20,153 nt of DNA from an uncultured Bacteroides sp. (GCA_905197435.1 CAJJYX010000037.1:1-20153); one strand, 5' to 3'. Shown: positions 1 to 6,880, counted from the first letter of the stretch. Notes: generated by a model from the letters alone, not told the origin. Numbers and translations are program-made.

Positions 1-166
1 AGGTCATTTTATCGGTTGGTATTTCGCCCAACACGGCCGATTCACTATCTCCATTGTTCTTTTTGCCCGAACAGCCGTATAAGGTTGCTGCCGAGGCAAG
101 CGTTCCTGCACCGGCGAGTTTGAAGAAATCGCGGCGGTTTATTTTGTTCTTATTGTCTTCTTTCAT
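1..166 (-). CDS. Tat-exported oxidoreductase, probable aldo/keto reductase (N-terminal 55 residues only)
   Basis: Only the first 55 codons are in the window; the gene runs off the left edge. The start is the ATG on the minus strand at 164-166. The peptide has a basic N-terminus, a twin-arginine motif RRDFFKL at residues 11-17, then a hydrophobic stretch with small residues (AGAGTLASAATLYGC). The Cys at residue 32 lies in a lipobox-like LYGC, so the product may be a Tat-exported lipoprotein. The naming as aldo/keto reductase rests on my recollection that Bacteroides Tat-signal aldo/keto reductases begin this way and sit beside a 4Fe-4S membrane protein; no catalytic residue is visible here. 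It lies 48 bp downstream of the polyferredoxin gene on the same strand and is probably the last known gene of that operon. Another Tat-exported redox enzyme is the main alternative. Confidence 0.55.
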   Translation of the reverse strand, partial: MKEDNKNKINRRDFFKLAGAGTLASAATLYGCSGKKNNGDSESAVLGEIPTDKMT

Positions 167-214
167 TGTGATAGGACTGAAATTATTAATGGATATTTTA
201 ATGGTCAGGCTGCT

Positions 215-1711
215 TTAGACAGTTCTGTGCATCACATGGCCTTCCACATAGATGGCGCTGAACGGACGCGACGGACAAAGGTTCTCGCATGCTCCGCACC
301 CTATGCAGCGTTCGGTATTGATTGCCGGTATCTTGATGGAGGTCTCATCTTCCGGATTCGAAGGAATCATCTGTATGGCGCCGGCAGGACAATGGCGGGC
401 ACAATTTCCACATTCCATCTTGTCGGTGATGCAGATGCAGTTCTTTTTAATCCATACGGCATGGCCGATTTGGACGGCCGATTTTTCGGCAAGGCTTGCC
501 AGATGGATGGCACCGGTGGGGCATACCTCTGCACACTTTGCACATTCGGGGCGGCAGTAACCGCGTTCATAGGACATTTCCGGTTGCATCAGTTTCATCA
601 GGTCAGAAGAAGGCCGGAGCACTTGATTGGGACATACCGATACACAGAGCTGGCAGGCTGTGCAGTGTTGTGCAAAGTGCCGGGCGCTCAGTGAACCCGG
701 AGGAGTGATGGGGGTGGCACGTTCGGGGATTTTCTTGTCCTCGATGGCTGCCAGTCCGCCGTCCACCTTTTTCTCTTGTGCTTTGAGGGTTGCCGTAGCT
801 GCAAACATGGCGGTTGTGGAGAGGAATGCACGGCGGGCGTCGTTTATCTGCTCCGGTACTACAGTGCTTTCCTGAGGAGCAACAGCGGAGGCCGGCTTGC
901 GGCGTGTGTAGGTGATGGCACCTTGCCTGCATTTATTGATGCAGTCCATACATGCCACGCAGCGGCTGTAATCTATCTTATGGGCTTTGGCATTGATACA
1001 CGATGCCTTGCAGTTGCGGGCACAAAGTCCGCATCCGTTGCACTTGGCAGTGTCAATCACCGGCTTCAGTAAAGAGTACTTCGAGAGGAAGCCAAGCACT
1101 GTACCTACCGGACAGATGGTGTTGCAATAGGTACGTCCACCTCGCCATGCCAGCACGATGAGGACTACCAGAGTGACCGTGGCAATCATCAGGGTAGGGA
1201 GGCTTTTCATCCATACATCCGTTTCATAGAAGGCATAGCTGTCGGCACGTTCGGCCAGGTAGGCCAGTCCATTGTTTGCCCACTGGTAGAGCGGGGAGAA
1301 AAGGTTGGAAACGATGCGCCCGTATGAACTGTATGGAGCCAGCAGTACGACGAAGGAGTTCAGCCCGCCGATGATGGCAAGTACGAATACTCCCAATACG
1401 CCGTAGCGCAGCCATTTCAGTGCCGGCGAATAGCGGAAACGGTTCTTCTTCCGTTTGGCGGAGAGCCAGGAAACAATATCCTGGAATACTCCCAACGGGC
1501 AGATGACGGAGCAGTAGATGCGTCCGCATACCAAGGTCAGCACTGCAAGAAACAGCACTACACCGATGTTCAGTGCCAGCACGGCCGGCAAGAATTGTAT
1601 CTTCGCCATCCATCCGAACCAGGCATGCAGTGTTCCCGTGAAGTCGAGGAACAACAGCGTGATGAGTGCGAAGAAAATGACGGCAAAGGTCAGTCTGATA
1701 GTACGTAACAT
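215..1711 (-). CDS. Membrane-bound polyferredoxin, NapH-NapG-like fusion (4Fe-4S)
   Basis: This 498-residue protein probably passes electrons between a quinol pool or cytoplasmic donor and a periplasmic enzyme. Residues 1-210 hold about four membrane segments and the NapH/NosR-family CxxxCP motifs (C67-xxx-C71-P and C196-xxx-C200-P). Residues 224-234 and 251-261 form two CxxCxxCxxxC clusters, as in NapH. A twin-arginine motif then follows at 293-297 (RRAFL) with a short Ala/Thr-rich stretch, and after it come four further cysteine groups (350-360, 386-397, 425/427-441, 469-479), as in NapG. The whole therefore reads as NapH followed by NapG in one chain, with up to six [4Fe-4S] clusters. The start is 18 bp after the FMN reductase stop, and the Tat-signal oxidoreductase follows 48 bp downstream, so the three look co-transcribed. 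Its physiological partner is inferred, not shown. Confidence 0.85.
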   Translation of the reverse strand: MLRTIRLTFAVIFFALITLLFLDFTGTLHAWFGWMAKIQFLPAVLALNIGVVLFLAVLTLVCGRIYCSVICPLGVFQDIVSWLSAKRKKNRFRYSPALKWLRYGVLGVFVLAIIGGLNSFVVLLAPYSSYGRIVSNLFSPLYQWANNGLAYLAERADSYAFYETDVWMKSLPTLMIATVTLVVLIVLAWRGGRTYCNTICPVGTVLGFLSKYSLLKPVIDTAKCNGCGLCARNCKASCINAKAHKIDYSRCVACMDCINKCRQGAITYTRRKPASAVAPQESTVVPEQINDARRAFLSTTAMFAATATLKAQEKKVDGGLAAIEDKKIPERATPITPPGSLSARHFAQHCTACQLCVSVCPNQVLRPSSDLMKLMQPEMSYERGYCRPECAKCAEVCPTGAIHLASLAEKSAVQIGHAVWIKKNCICITDKMECGNCARHCPAGAIQMIPSNPEDETSIKIPAINTERCIGCGACENLCPSRPFSAIYVEGHVMHRTV

Positions 1712-1729
1712 AAATGGATTGTATAGCAG

Positions 1730-2281
1730 TTAGTTTTGTTCTTTATACTTTTTTCCCATTTCGTAGGCCTCGCGCATGGAAGGCTTGTCATTGATTTCGC
1801 CCACTTTCCAGGCGCCCACACCATAAATGGTGCCGCACTCTTTGGGCTCTTCCAGGCAGTCGAGGAAACCACGGAAACCATCGATGGTACGTTCCATCAT
1901 GGGAATGCTTTCTTCGGCGGCGGCGATGATGAAGTAGAACTCCTTGTTCTTTATTTCAAGGTAGCGGGCACAGCAACGGTCAATCAGTGTTTTCATCTGC
2001 GCGCTCATGGTGTAGAAGTAGACGGGGGTTGCCATGACAATGACGTCGGCGGCAATCATCTTTTCCACCACTTCGGCGGCATCGTCCTTTTGCGGACAGG
2101 GTTTGCCGTACATGCTGCATACGCTGCATCCGGTGCAGTAATTGATGTGCTTGTCTTTCAGGAAAATCTTTTCTACTTGATGTCCGCTTTCCGTGGCGCC
2201 ACGCATGAATTCGTTGCACAGAGTGTCGGAGTTGCCATTTCTGCGGGGACTGGAGGAAAGAATTAATACTTTTTTGCTCAT
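1730..2281 (-). CDS. Flavodoxin-fold NAD(P)H-dependent FMN reductase family protein
   Basis: The 183-residue product has the flavodoxin-like fold of the NADPH-dependent FMN reductase family. The N-terminal beta strand runs into a phosphate-binding loop for FMN (SSSPRRNGNSD, residues 9-19). A CTGCSVC cysteine motif lies at 49-55, with another Cys at 62, as in the iron-sulfur flavoprotein-like branch. The second flavin loop is ATPVYFY (84-90), followed by MKTLIDR. It is cytoplasmic, with no signal peptide. It is the first gene of a leftward operon with the polyferredoxin and the Tat oxidoreductase, which suggests it handles reducing equivalents for that system; this is inference. The ATG at 2279-2281 is the first in frame after the promoter-like box at 2319-2326. 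The true substrate cannot be read from the sequence. Confidence 0.85.
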   Translation of the reverse strand: MSKKVLILSSSPRRNGNSDTLCNEFMRGATESGHQVEKIFLKDKHINYCTGCSVCSMYGKPCPQKDDAAEVVEKMIAADVIVMATPVYFYTMSAQMKTLIDRCCARYLEIKNKEFYFIIAAAEESIPMMERTIDGFRGFLDCLEEPKECGTIYGVGAWKVGEINDKPSMREAYEMGKKYKEQN

Positions 2282-2318
2282 ATTCGTAGTTCGTTAGTTA
2301 GTGAATGATTACGTACTA

Positions 2319-2326
2319 CAAAAATA
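2319..2326 (-). promoter_or_regulatory. Bacteroides-type -7 box for the redox operon
   Basis: On the minus strand this reads TATTTTTG, a full match to the TAnnTTTG -7 element of the Bacteroides primary sigma factor. It lies about 38 bp upstream of the FMN reductase start, leaving a leader of about 30 nt. No clear TTTG -33 element was found at the usual 19-21 bp spacing, so the promoter may be weak or activator-dependent. Confidence 0.45.
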
Positions 2327-2386
2327 GGCGTTTCTTGCCAGAGCGGAGGTATATGGATTACGGATGTTCTTACCAATATTACAGAT

Positions 2387-2470
2387 TCATTCCCAAAATA
2401 CCTCCTGTTCAATGCCGGTGTCTTTCAGAAACTCTTTGTCGTGGCTGATGACAATCACGGTTCTGTTACT
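2387..2470 (-). pseudogene. C-terminal relic of an ABC ATPase
   Basis: Just past the cytidine deaminase stop, a third minus-strand frame is open for 27 codons between two TGA stops (2387-2389 and 2471-2473). It reads SNRTVIVISHDKEFLKDTG and then IEQEVFWE. The core TVIVISHDKEFL looks like the strand and H-loop His of an ABC nucleotide-binding domain (hydrophobic strand, S/T-H-D/N, then xFL), as in ABC-F and related ATPases. There is no start codon, and the rest of the ATPase is not upstream, because the deaminase occupies that DNA. I take it as the tail of a decayed gene truncated by replacement or deletion next to the deaminase. The match is short, so chance cannot be excluded. Confidence 0.5.
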
Positions 2471-2948
2471 TCATGGCCGAAGCATCGAACGAGAGTGGCA
2501 GTAGTTCTCCCACATTCTTCAGTTCGTAAATTCCCTTTTTGCCATATAGCAACACCCTCATGGGATGCTTGAAGCGCTTCTCCGTTTCGAGCATCACCTG
2601 CCGGCAGGCGCCGCAGGGAGGGATGGGAGACTCCAGAAACTCGTTGTGCTCGTTGCGTGCGGCAATGGCAAGGGTTGTCACCGCCTGGTCGGGATGTTGG
2701 GAGTTGGCATAGAATAAGGTGGTGCGTTCTGCACAAAGTCCCGATGGGTAGGCGGCGTTTTCCTGGTTGGTGCCGGTCACTACAATACCGTTTGCCAGTC
2801 TGGCAGCAGCACCCACCGAGAAGTGGGAGTAAGGGGCATAGCTGCGGTTGGTGGCCTCGCGGGCGGCATCCATCAGTTCGCGGTCGGCAGCATCCAGTTC
2901 TTCATAGTCGTATATCTTGACGGTGATTTCGATATTCAATTCTTTCAT
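2466..2948 (-). CDS. cdd: Cytidine deaminase
   Basis: This enzyme hydrolytically deaminates cytidine and deoxycytidine to uridine and deoxyuridine in pyrimidine salvage. The 160-residue length fits the small homotetrameric zinc form. The substrate-binding NQENAAYPSG lies at residues 61-70 (N61, E63 contact the ribose). The zinc site is C72 in CAE (72-74, with E74 the proton shuttle) and C112/C115 in PPCGACRQV. HFSVGAAA at 42-49 is the usual N-terminal strand. It is cytoplasmic. The start is the ATG at 2946-2948, 32 bp downstream of a good -7 box. It is read alone, divergent from the glucosaminidase gene and separated from the redox operon by the ABC-ATPase relic. No residue of the active site is missing. 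Confidence 0.95.
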   Translation of the reverse strand: MKELNIEITVKIYDYEELDAADRELMDAAREATNRSYAPYSHFSVGAAARLANGIVVTGTNQENAAYPSGLCAERTTLFYANSQHPDQAVTTLAIAARNEHNEFLESPIPPCGACRQVMLETEKRFKHPMRVLLYGKKGIYELKNVGELLPLSFDASAMK

Positions 2949-2980
2949 AAGGCAAAGGGTTATTATTGTAATTAATGTTA

Positions 2981-3011
2981 CAAAGATAGAAAAGAGATTG
3001 GTTATTTCAAT
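2981..3011 (-). promoter_or_regulatory. Bacteroides-type promoter of cdd
   Basis: On the minus strand the -33 element ATTG (3008-3011) is followed after 19 bp by TATCTTTG (2981-2988), matching the TTTG-N19-TAnnTTTG pattern of Bacteroides housekeeping promoters. Transcription would start near 2974, leaving a leader of about 25 nt before the cdd ATG. It lies in the 102-bp divergent region shared with the glucosaminidase gene, for which no equally good promoter was found. Confidence 0.65.
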
Positions 3012-3050
3012 TCTTTTACGGACTTTTGTGCAGAACTCAACATTTTAGAC

Positions 3051-3974
3051 ATGAAACGGATTTTCAGACTGGCTGCTATCATAGCATTTCTTTTTATTTC
3101 CATCACGACAGTACAGGCACAACGCCGGAATACACGCTACAATGAGTATATCAAGCAGTATGCTCCCCTTGCCGTGGAGCAGATGCAGCGCCATAAGATA
3201 CCTGCCAGCATCACGCTGGCGCAGGGATTGCTGGAGAGTGGTGCTGGATACAGCGAACTGGCGCGCAAGAGCAACAACCACTTCGGCATCAAGTGCGGGG
3301 GCAACTGGCGTGGACGGACAGTGAGGCACGATGACGATGCCCGCAATGAATGCTTCCGTGCCTACCGCAATCCGAAGGATTCTTATGAAGACCATTCCGA
3401 TTTCCTGAAACGGGGAGCACGCTATGCTTTTCTTTTCAAACTGAAGATTACAGACTATAAAGGTTGGGCGCGCGGCCTGAAGAAAGCCGGCTATGCAACC
3501 GATCCGTCGTATGCCAACCGCCTGATAACCATTATCGAAGATTATGAACTGTATAAGTACGACAGCCGTGGCATGAGCAGGCACGATGCCCGCAGTTGGG
3601 AGAAGGAACTGAAAAGGAAACCCTGGCTGGCCAGTCCGCACCAGGTATACATAGCCAATGACATAGCCTATGTCGTGGCGCGCGACGGAGATACCTTCCA
3701 GGCATTGGGCAAGGAGTTTGGCATCGGCTGGAAGAAGCTGGTGAGATACAACGACCTTCATAGAGAATACACGCTGGAGGCAGGAGACATCATCTACCTG
3801 AAAGAAAAGCGCAAGAAAGCTGCCAAACCCCATACCGTCTACATTGTGAAGGACGGAGACTCCATGCACACCATTTCCCAAAAGTACGGCATTCGCCTGA
3901 AGAACCTTTATAAGATGAATCGCAAGGATGCGGAATACGTGCCCGAGGTGGGAGACCGTTTAAGATTGAGATGA
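3051..3974 (+). CDS. Secreted N-acetylglucosaminidase (GH73-type) with two LysM domains
   Basis: The product is a peptidoglycan hydrolase predicted to cleave after N-acetylglucosamine in the glycan strand, acting in the periplasm or at the cell surface. The 307 residues start with a signal peptide (hydrophobic 6-20, cleavage likely after VQA at 23). A glucosaminidase domain spans about 30-170, with the catalytic Glu of ITLAQGLLESGAGYSELA at E62 and the NNHFGIKC segment at 75-82 typical of FlgJ/LytG-like enzymes. Two LysM-type cell-wall binding repeats follow at about 206-251 (VVARDGDTFQALGKEFGI) and 262-306 (YIVKDGDSMHTISQKYGI). The start is the ATG before the basic KR of the signal peptide. 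It is transcribed divergently from cdd. It has no obvious functional link to the export system downstream, although both concern the envelope. Confidence 0.92.
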   Translation: MKRIFRLAAIIAFLFISITTVQAQRRNTRYNEYIKQYAPLAVEQMQRHKIPASITLAQGLLESGAGYSELARKSNNHFGIKCGGNWRGRTVRHDDDARNECFRAYRNPKDSYEDHSDFLKRGARYAFLFKLKITDYKGWARGLKKAGYATDPSYANRLITIIEDYELYKYDSRGMSRHDARSWEKELKRKPWLASPHQVYIANDIAYVVARDGDTFQALGKEFGIGWKKLVRYNDLHREYTLEAGDIIYLKEKRKKAAKPHTVYIVKDGDSMHTISQKYGIRLKNLYKMNRKDAEYVPEVGDRLRLR

Positions 3975-4024
3975 GGCAGTGTGCCCATAGGAGCGTATAG
4001 GGATGGGGATATATCCGTGATGGC

Positions 4025-4085
4025 ATTAAAAGCCTTTTAATGCACTATTGAAAGCCTTTTAATGTGATATTAAAAGCCTTTTAAT
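4025..4085. repeat. Three tandem palindromes, exact 22-bp period
   Basis: Copies of ATTAAAAGCCTTTTAAT lie at 4025-4041, 4047-4063 and 4069-4085, starting every 22 bp with 5-bp spacers (GCACT, GTGAT). Each has 7-bp arms ATTAAAA/TTTTAAT around a GCC loop. Copy 2 has G for A in the left arm (ATTGAAA), which still allows a G-U pair in a plus-strand RNA. The array lies 50 bp after the glucosaminidase stop and could be a mRNA 3' stabiliser, a protein-binding cluster spaced by about two helical turns, or a small interspersed repeat. The function is unknown. Confidence 0.85.
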
Positions 4086-4179
4086 GGCAATTCACTATGA
4101 TGGAGAGATGGGTAGGCTCAATGAGGAAAGCAGGCTCATCTGCATATACAAGCGGTTGGAGTTACAGATGTGGCTAATA

Positions 4180-4215
4180 TATCCGAAAATGTACAGGGTG
4201 TCCGAAAACGGACAC
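4180..4215 (+). promoter_or_regulatory. Tandem operator / upstream activating site 1
   Basis: The main site is GTGTCC-GAAAAC-GGACAC (4198-4215), a perfect inverted repeat. A degenerate second copy, TATCCGAAAATGTACA (4180-4195), is centred 19 bp upstream and matches the main site at 13 of 16 positions. The main centre is 54.5 bp from the first G of the -24-like TGGCA element, as expected for an enhancer-binding protein acting at about -80. The same pair of sites recurs before the ATPase gene at the same distances. The regulator is not in the window. Confidence 0.7.
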
Positions 4216-4226
4216 CCTTATTTTTT
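4195..4226 (+). terminator. Hairpin with T-run overlapping the operator
   Basis: The operator arms extend to a 9-bp perfect stem, GGGTGTCCG/CGGACACCC (4196-4204 with 4209-4217), around an AAAA loop, closed by an extra A-T pair and followed by TTATTTTTT. As RNA this would be a strong intrinsic terminator for readthrough from the glucosaminidase gene. It lies upstream of the predicted start of the adaptor transcript, so it need not interfere with it. It may serve as both operator in DNA and terminator in RNA. Confidence 0.5.
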
Positions 4227-4259
4227 GCCTTTGTGCTTACTTTCAGGAGTTTATGATTT

Positions 4260-4275
4260 TGGCATGGATTTAGTA
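4260..4275 (+). promoter_or_regulatory. Sigma-54-like (-24/-12) promoter for the adaptor operon
   Basis: TGGCATGGATTTAGTA resembles the sigma-54 consensus TGGCACGNNNNTTGCW: the -24 half (TGGCA, then G at position 7) is good, while the -12 half has AG-T instead of TGC. It is preceded by TTT, giving TTTTGGCA as in the second promoter. The start would fall near 4285, about 31 nt before the adaptor ATG. No TAnnTTTG box is seen here. The poor -12 dinucleotide is the main reason for doubt. Confidence 0.5.
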
Positions 4276-4316
4276 TATATTAAGCGTTATGTCCGCAAAC
4301 AATAAAAATTAAAGAT

Positions 4317-5564
4317 ATGGATAGAGAAATTCCAAAAGAAGTGCGTAACAAGGAACGCAACAAGAAAATCATCCGTTACAGTGCCATCGGTGTGGCAGGT
4401 ATCGTAATTGTCAGTGTACTCATCTCATTGATGCGTACGGGAGTGAAGGAGAAGGACCTTGTATTCTCCAAAGTAGGCAAGGGTACGATTGAAGTCAGTG
4501 TCAGCGCTTCCGGGAAGGTGGTCCCTGCATTCGAGGAAATCATAAATTCTCCTATCAATACCCGTATTCTGGAAGTATATAAAAAAGGTGGTGATAGCGT
4601 GGATGTCGGTACCCCTATCTTGAAGCTGGACTTGCAGAGCGCCGAAACCGACTACAAGAAGATGCTGGATGAAGAACAGATGCGCAGCTACAAGCTGAAG
4701 CAGCTGAAACTTGACAACCAGACCAAGCTGAATGACCTGCAGATGAAAATCAAGGTCTCTGCCATGAAGCTGGACCGGATGAAGGTGGAACTGCGTAACG
4801 AACAGTACCTCGATAGCCTTGGCTCAGGTACTACCGACAAGGTGCGCCAGGCGGAGCTCAGTTACAACGTGGCACAACTGGAATACGAGCAGTTGCAGCA
4901 ACAGTATGCCAACGAAAAGGAAGTGCTGGCTGCAGAATACCAAGTGCAGGAACTGGACTTCAGCATGTTCCGGAAGACCCTGGCCGAAACCAAGCGTACA
5001 CTCGACGATGCGCAGGTGCGTTCGCCCCGGAAGGCTATCCTTACCTATATCAATAACCAGATTGGTGCCCAGGTTCCCGAAGGAACCCAGATTGCCGTCA
5101 TCTCCGACTTGAGCCACTTCAAGGTGGAAGGCGAGATAGCCGATACCTACGGTGACCGTGTGTCGGCCGGTGGCAAGGCCATTGTGAAGATTGGCAGCGA
5201 AAAGCTGGAAGGTTCGGTGAGCAGCGTTACTCCGCTCTCAAAGAATGGCGTGATATCCTTTACCGTACAGTTGAACGAAGACAACAACCACCGTCTCCGT
5301 TCCGGTTTGAAGACCGATGTGTATGTGATGAATGCCGTGAAGGAAGACGTGATGCGTATAGCCAATGCCAGCTATTATGTGGGACGCGGCGAGTATGAAC
5401 TTTTTGTGCGCAATTCCGACAAGGAAATCGTAAAGCGCAAGGTACAGTTGGGCGATTCCAACTTTGAGTTTGTGGAAGTAATCGGCGGCTTGCAGCCGGG
5501 TGATGAAGTGGTGGTGAGCGATATGAGTAACTATAAGAACAAAAATAAGTTGAAACTGAAATGA
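4317..5564 (+). CDS. Periplasmic adaptor (membrane fusion protein, HlyD/MacA-like)
   Basis: This 415-residue protein should bridge the inner-membrane ABC permeases and an outer-membrane channel in a tripartite exporter. A single N-terminal membrane anchor lies at 19-38, with no lipobox. The first half of the lipoyl domain is at about 58-108 (ending VDVGTPILKLDL), a long alpha-helical hairpin rich in Lys, Glu, Gln and Leu at about 108-232, the second lipoyl half at 233-265, a beta-barrel at about 268-335, and a membrane-proximal domain to about 405. The hairpin tip, where a TolC-type partner would dock, is near residues 160-178. The usual APxDGxV of the second lipoyl half is replaced by SPRKAILTY. 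Its stop overlaps the first permease start (ATGA at 5561-5564), so the two are translationally coupled. No TolC gene is present here. Confidence 0.9.
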   Translation: MDREIPKEVRNKERNKKIIRYSAIGVAGIVIVSVLISLMRTGVKEKDLVFSKVGKGTIEVSVSASGKVVPAFEEIINSPINTRILEVYKKGGDSVDVGTPILKLDLQSAETDYKKMLDEEQMRSYKLKQLKLDNQTKLNDLQMKIKVSAMKLDRMKVELRNEQYLDSLGSGTTDKVRQAELSYNVAQLEYEQLQQQYANEKEVLAAEYQVQELDFSMFRKTLAETKRTLDDAQVRSPRKAILTYINNQIGAQVPEGTQIAVISDLSHFKVEGEIADTYGDRVSAGGKAIVKIGSEKLEGSVSSVTPLSKNGVISFTVQLNEDNNHRLRSGLKTDVYVMNAVKEDVMRIANASYYVGRGEYELFVRNSDKEIVKRKVQLGDSNFEFVEVIGGLQPGDEVVVSDMSNYKNKNKLKLK

Positions 5565-6880
5565 TAAAGGTTTATTTAAAGCAAGCCTGGGAGCTGCTGA
5601 AGCAGAATAAACTGTTCAGCATGCTCTACATCGTGGGTACGGGGCTGGCCATTGCCATGACGATGATTATGGCGGTGGTGTACTATGTGAAGATTGCGCC
5701 CATCTATCCGGAGACGAACCGCATGAATACACTTTACCTCAGCAATTCAAAATTTACGCAGGGCAGTGGCAATAATACCGGTACTATACAATGGGCTGTT
5801 TCCTACAAGGCATTGCAAGACTGGTTCTATCCCACGGAGAATGCTCTTGCCGTTTCTGCCGAACTGCATAATGATTTGTCGGAAAACAGCTATATACAGC
5901 CTGCCGACCGCAGCGGTGAGTTTCAGGTCAAGGTAAAGCTGACCGACCCTGCTTTTTTCAAGATATATTCTTTCCATTTTCTGGAAGGCAGCCCGTTCAC
6001 GGCATCCGACTTGGCAAGCGGCATTTCCACTGCCGTCATTACCGATGATTTGGCACGCCGCCTGTTCGGTACGACGGAAGGAGTCGTAGGACACTCGTTC
6101 AGCCTGAACTATATCGACTACCGGGTTTGCGGGGTGGTGCGTAGTGCCAGCTATCTGACCTCTAAATCCTATGCGCAGCTCTACGTACCCTATACAATAT
6201 CATCCGATTACAGCAGTCCTCAATTCAACATTCCCTATTTGGGAGCTTTCGGCGTTACCTTCTTGGTGAAGGACGGTAGGCAGGAAGATGCCCTGCGGGC
6301 AGAGATCAAGGAAATCTGCCGCAAGGAGAATCTGATGCATCCCGATGAATGGAAAGTGGATTTTTGGGAACAGCCCACTTCCCATCTGTTGAGTGTCTTC
6401 ATGCCTTATGCAAATAAGGAGTTTGACCTTTGGGCCACGGTGCGCTATTTCCTGCTTGTCCTGCTCGTATTGCTGTTGGTGCCTGCCTTGAATCTGAGCG
6501 GCATGATATCGAGCCGTATGGAGGGACGCCTGGCAGAGATGGGTGTGCGGAAGTCGTTTGGTGCCGGACGCAAGATGCTGCTTTCGCAAGTGATGTGGGA
6601 AAACCTGCTGCTGACCATACTGGGTGGAGCAGTGGGGCTGCTACTGGCATGGCTGGCACTTTATGCGGGCCGCGAGTGGATATTTATGGTACTCGACGAC
6701 TGGCCGGACGCGGTGCCCGAAGGAGTGGATGTCCGCGTATCGGGTGAGATGCTGTTTGCTCCGCTGGTTTTCCTCGCAGCGTTGGTGCTGTGCGTCGTGC
6801 TGAACCTGTTGTCGGCTCTTGTACCGGCATGGCATTCCTTGCGGAAACCGATTGTGAACTCACTGAATGAAAAACGATAA
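5561..6880 (+). CDS. FtsX/MacB-like ABC permease, type A, pair 1
   Basis: A 439-residue inner-membrane permease with the MacB layout: TM1 at about 21-43, a large periplasmic domain (about 45-290), then TM2 (about 296-316), TM3 (about 348-370) and TM4 (about 398-422). The periplasmic domain carries the MacB_PCD-like pattern FFKIYSFHFLEGSPF ... LARRLFGTTEGVVG. The cytoplasmic loop after TM2 has the coupling segment SRMEGRLAEMGVRKSFGA (about 318-335) that contacts the ATPase. The C-terminus PAWHSLRKPIVNSLNEK marks it as type A, like the permeases at 9069, 11653 and 14253. It starts within the adaptor stop codon and has no ATPase of its own in the same transcript block, so it presumably uses the ATPase encoded at 8354. 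The transported substrate is unknown. Confidence 0.9.
   Translation: MIKVYLKQAWELLKQNKLFSMLYIVGTGLAIAMTMIMAVVYYVKIAPIYPETNRMNTLYLSNSKFTQGSGNNTGTIQWAVSYKALQDWFYPTENALAVSAELHNDLSENSYIQPADRSGEFQVKVKLTDPAFFKIYSFHFLEGSPFTASDLASGISTAVITDDLARRLFGTTEGVVGHSFSLNYIDYRVCGVVRSASYLTSKSYAQLYVPYTISSDYSSPQFNIPYLGAFGVTFLVKDGRQEDALRAEIKEICRKENLMHPDEWKVDFWEQPTSHLLSVFMPYANKEFDLWATVRYFLLVLLVLLLVPALNLSGMISSRMEGRLAEMGVRKSFGAGRKMLLSQVMWENLLLTILGGAVGLLLAWLALYAGREWIFMVLDDWPDAVPEGVDVRVSGEMLFAPLVFLAALVLCVVLNLLSALVPAWHSLRKPIVNSLNEKR

Larger units (their letters stand above)
3975..4316. other. 342-bp intergenic regulatory region
   Basis: This gap between the glucosaminidase and adaptor genes holds, in order: a 10-bp self-complementary GGATATATCC (4007-4016), the three 22-bp-period palindromes (4025-4085), the tandem operator/hairpin (4180-4226) and a -24/-12-like promoter (4260-4275). 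The A-rich sequence before the ATG at 4317 is a usual Bacteroides leader. A 73-codon open frame (4084-4305) crosses the operator and promoter and has no recognisable protein features, so I do not call it a gene. Confidence 0.7.

Noticed and set aside
3045..3881. Long minus-strand open frame (278 codons) opposite the glucosaminidase gene
   Set aside because: The plus strand encodes a clear signal peptide, GH73-type domain and two LysM repeats. The minus-strand frame has no family features and is a codon-bias shadow.
4007..4016. Self-complementary GGATATATCC as an operator
   Set aside because: It is a single 10-bp palindrome with no second copy near another gene in the window; chance is adequate.
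4025..4085. Possible CRISPR array
   Set aside because: There are only three units of 17 bp with 5-bp spacers, far below CRISPR repeat and spacer sizes, and no cas genes nearby.
4084..4305. 73-codon open frame in the intergenic region before the adaptor gene
   Set aside because: It begins inside the third palindromic repeat, spans the operator hairpin and the promoter-like element, and shows no domain, signal peptide or plausible ribosome site.
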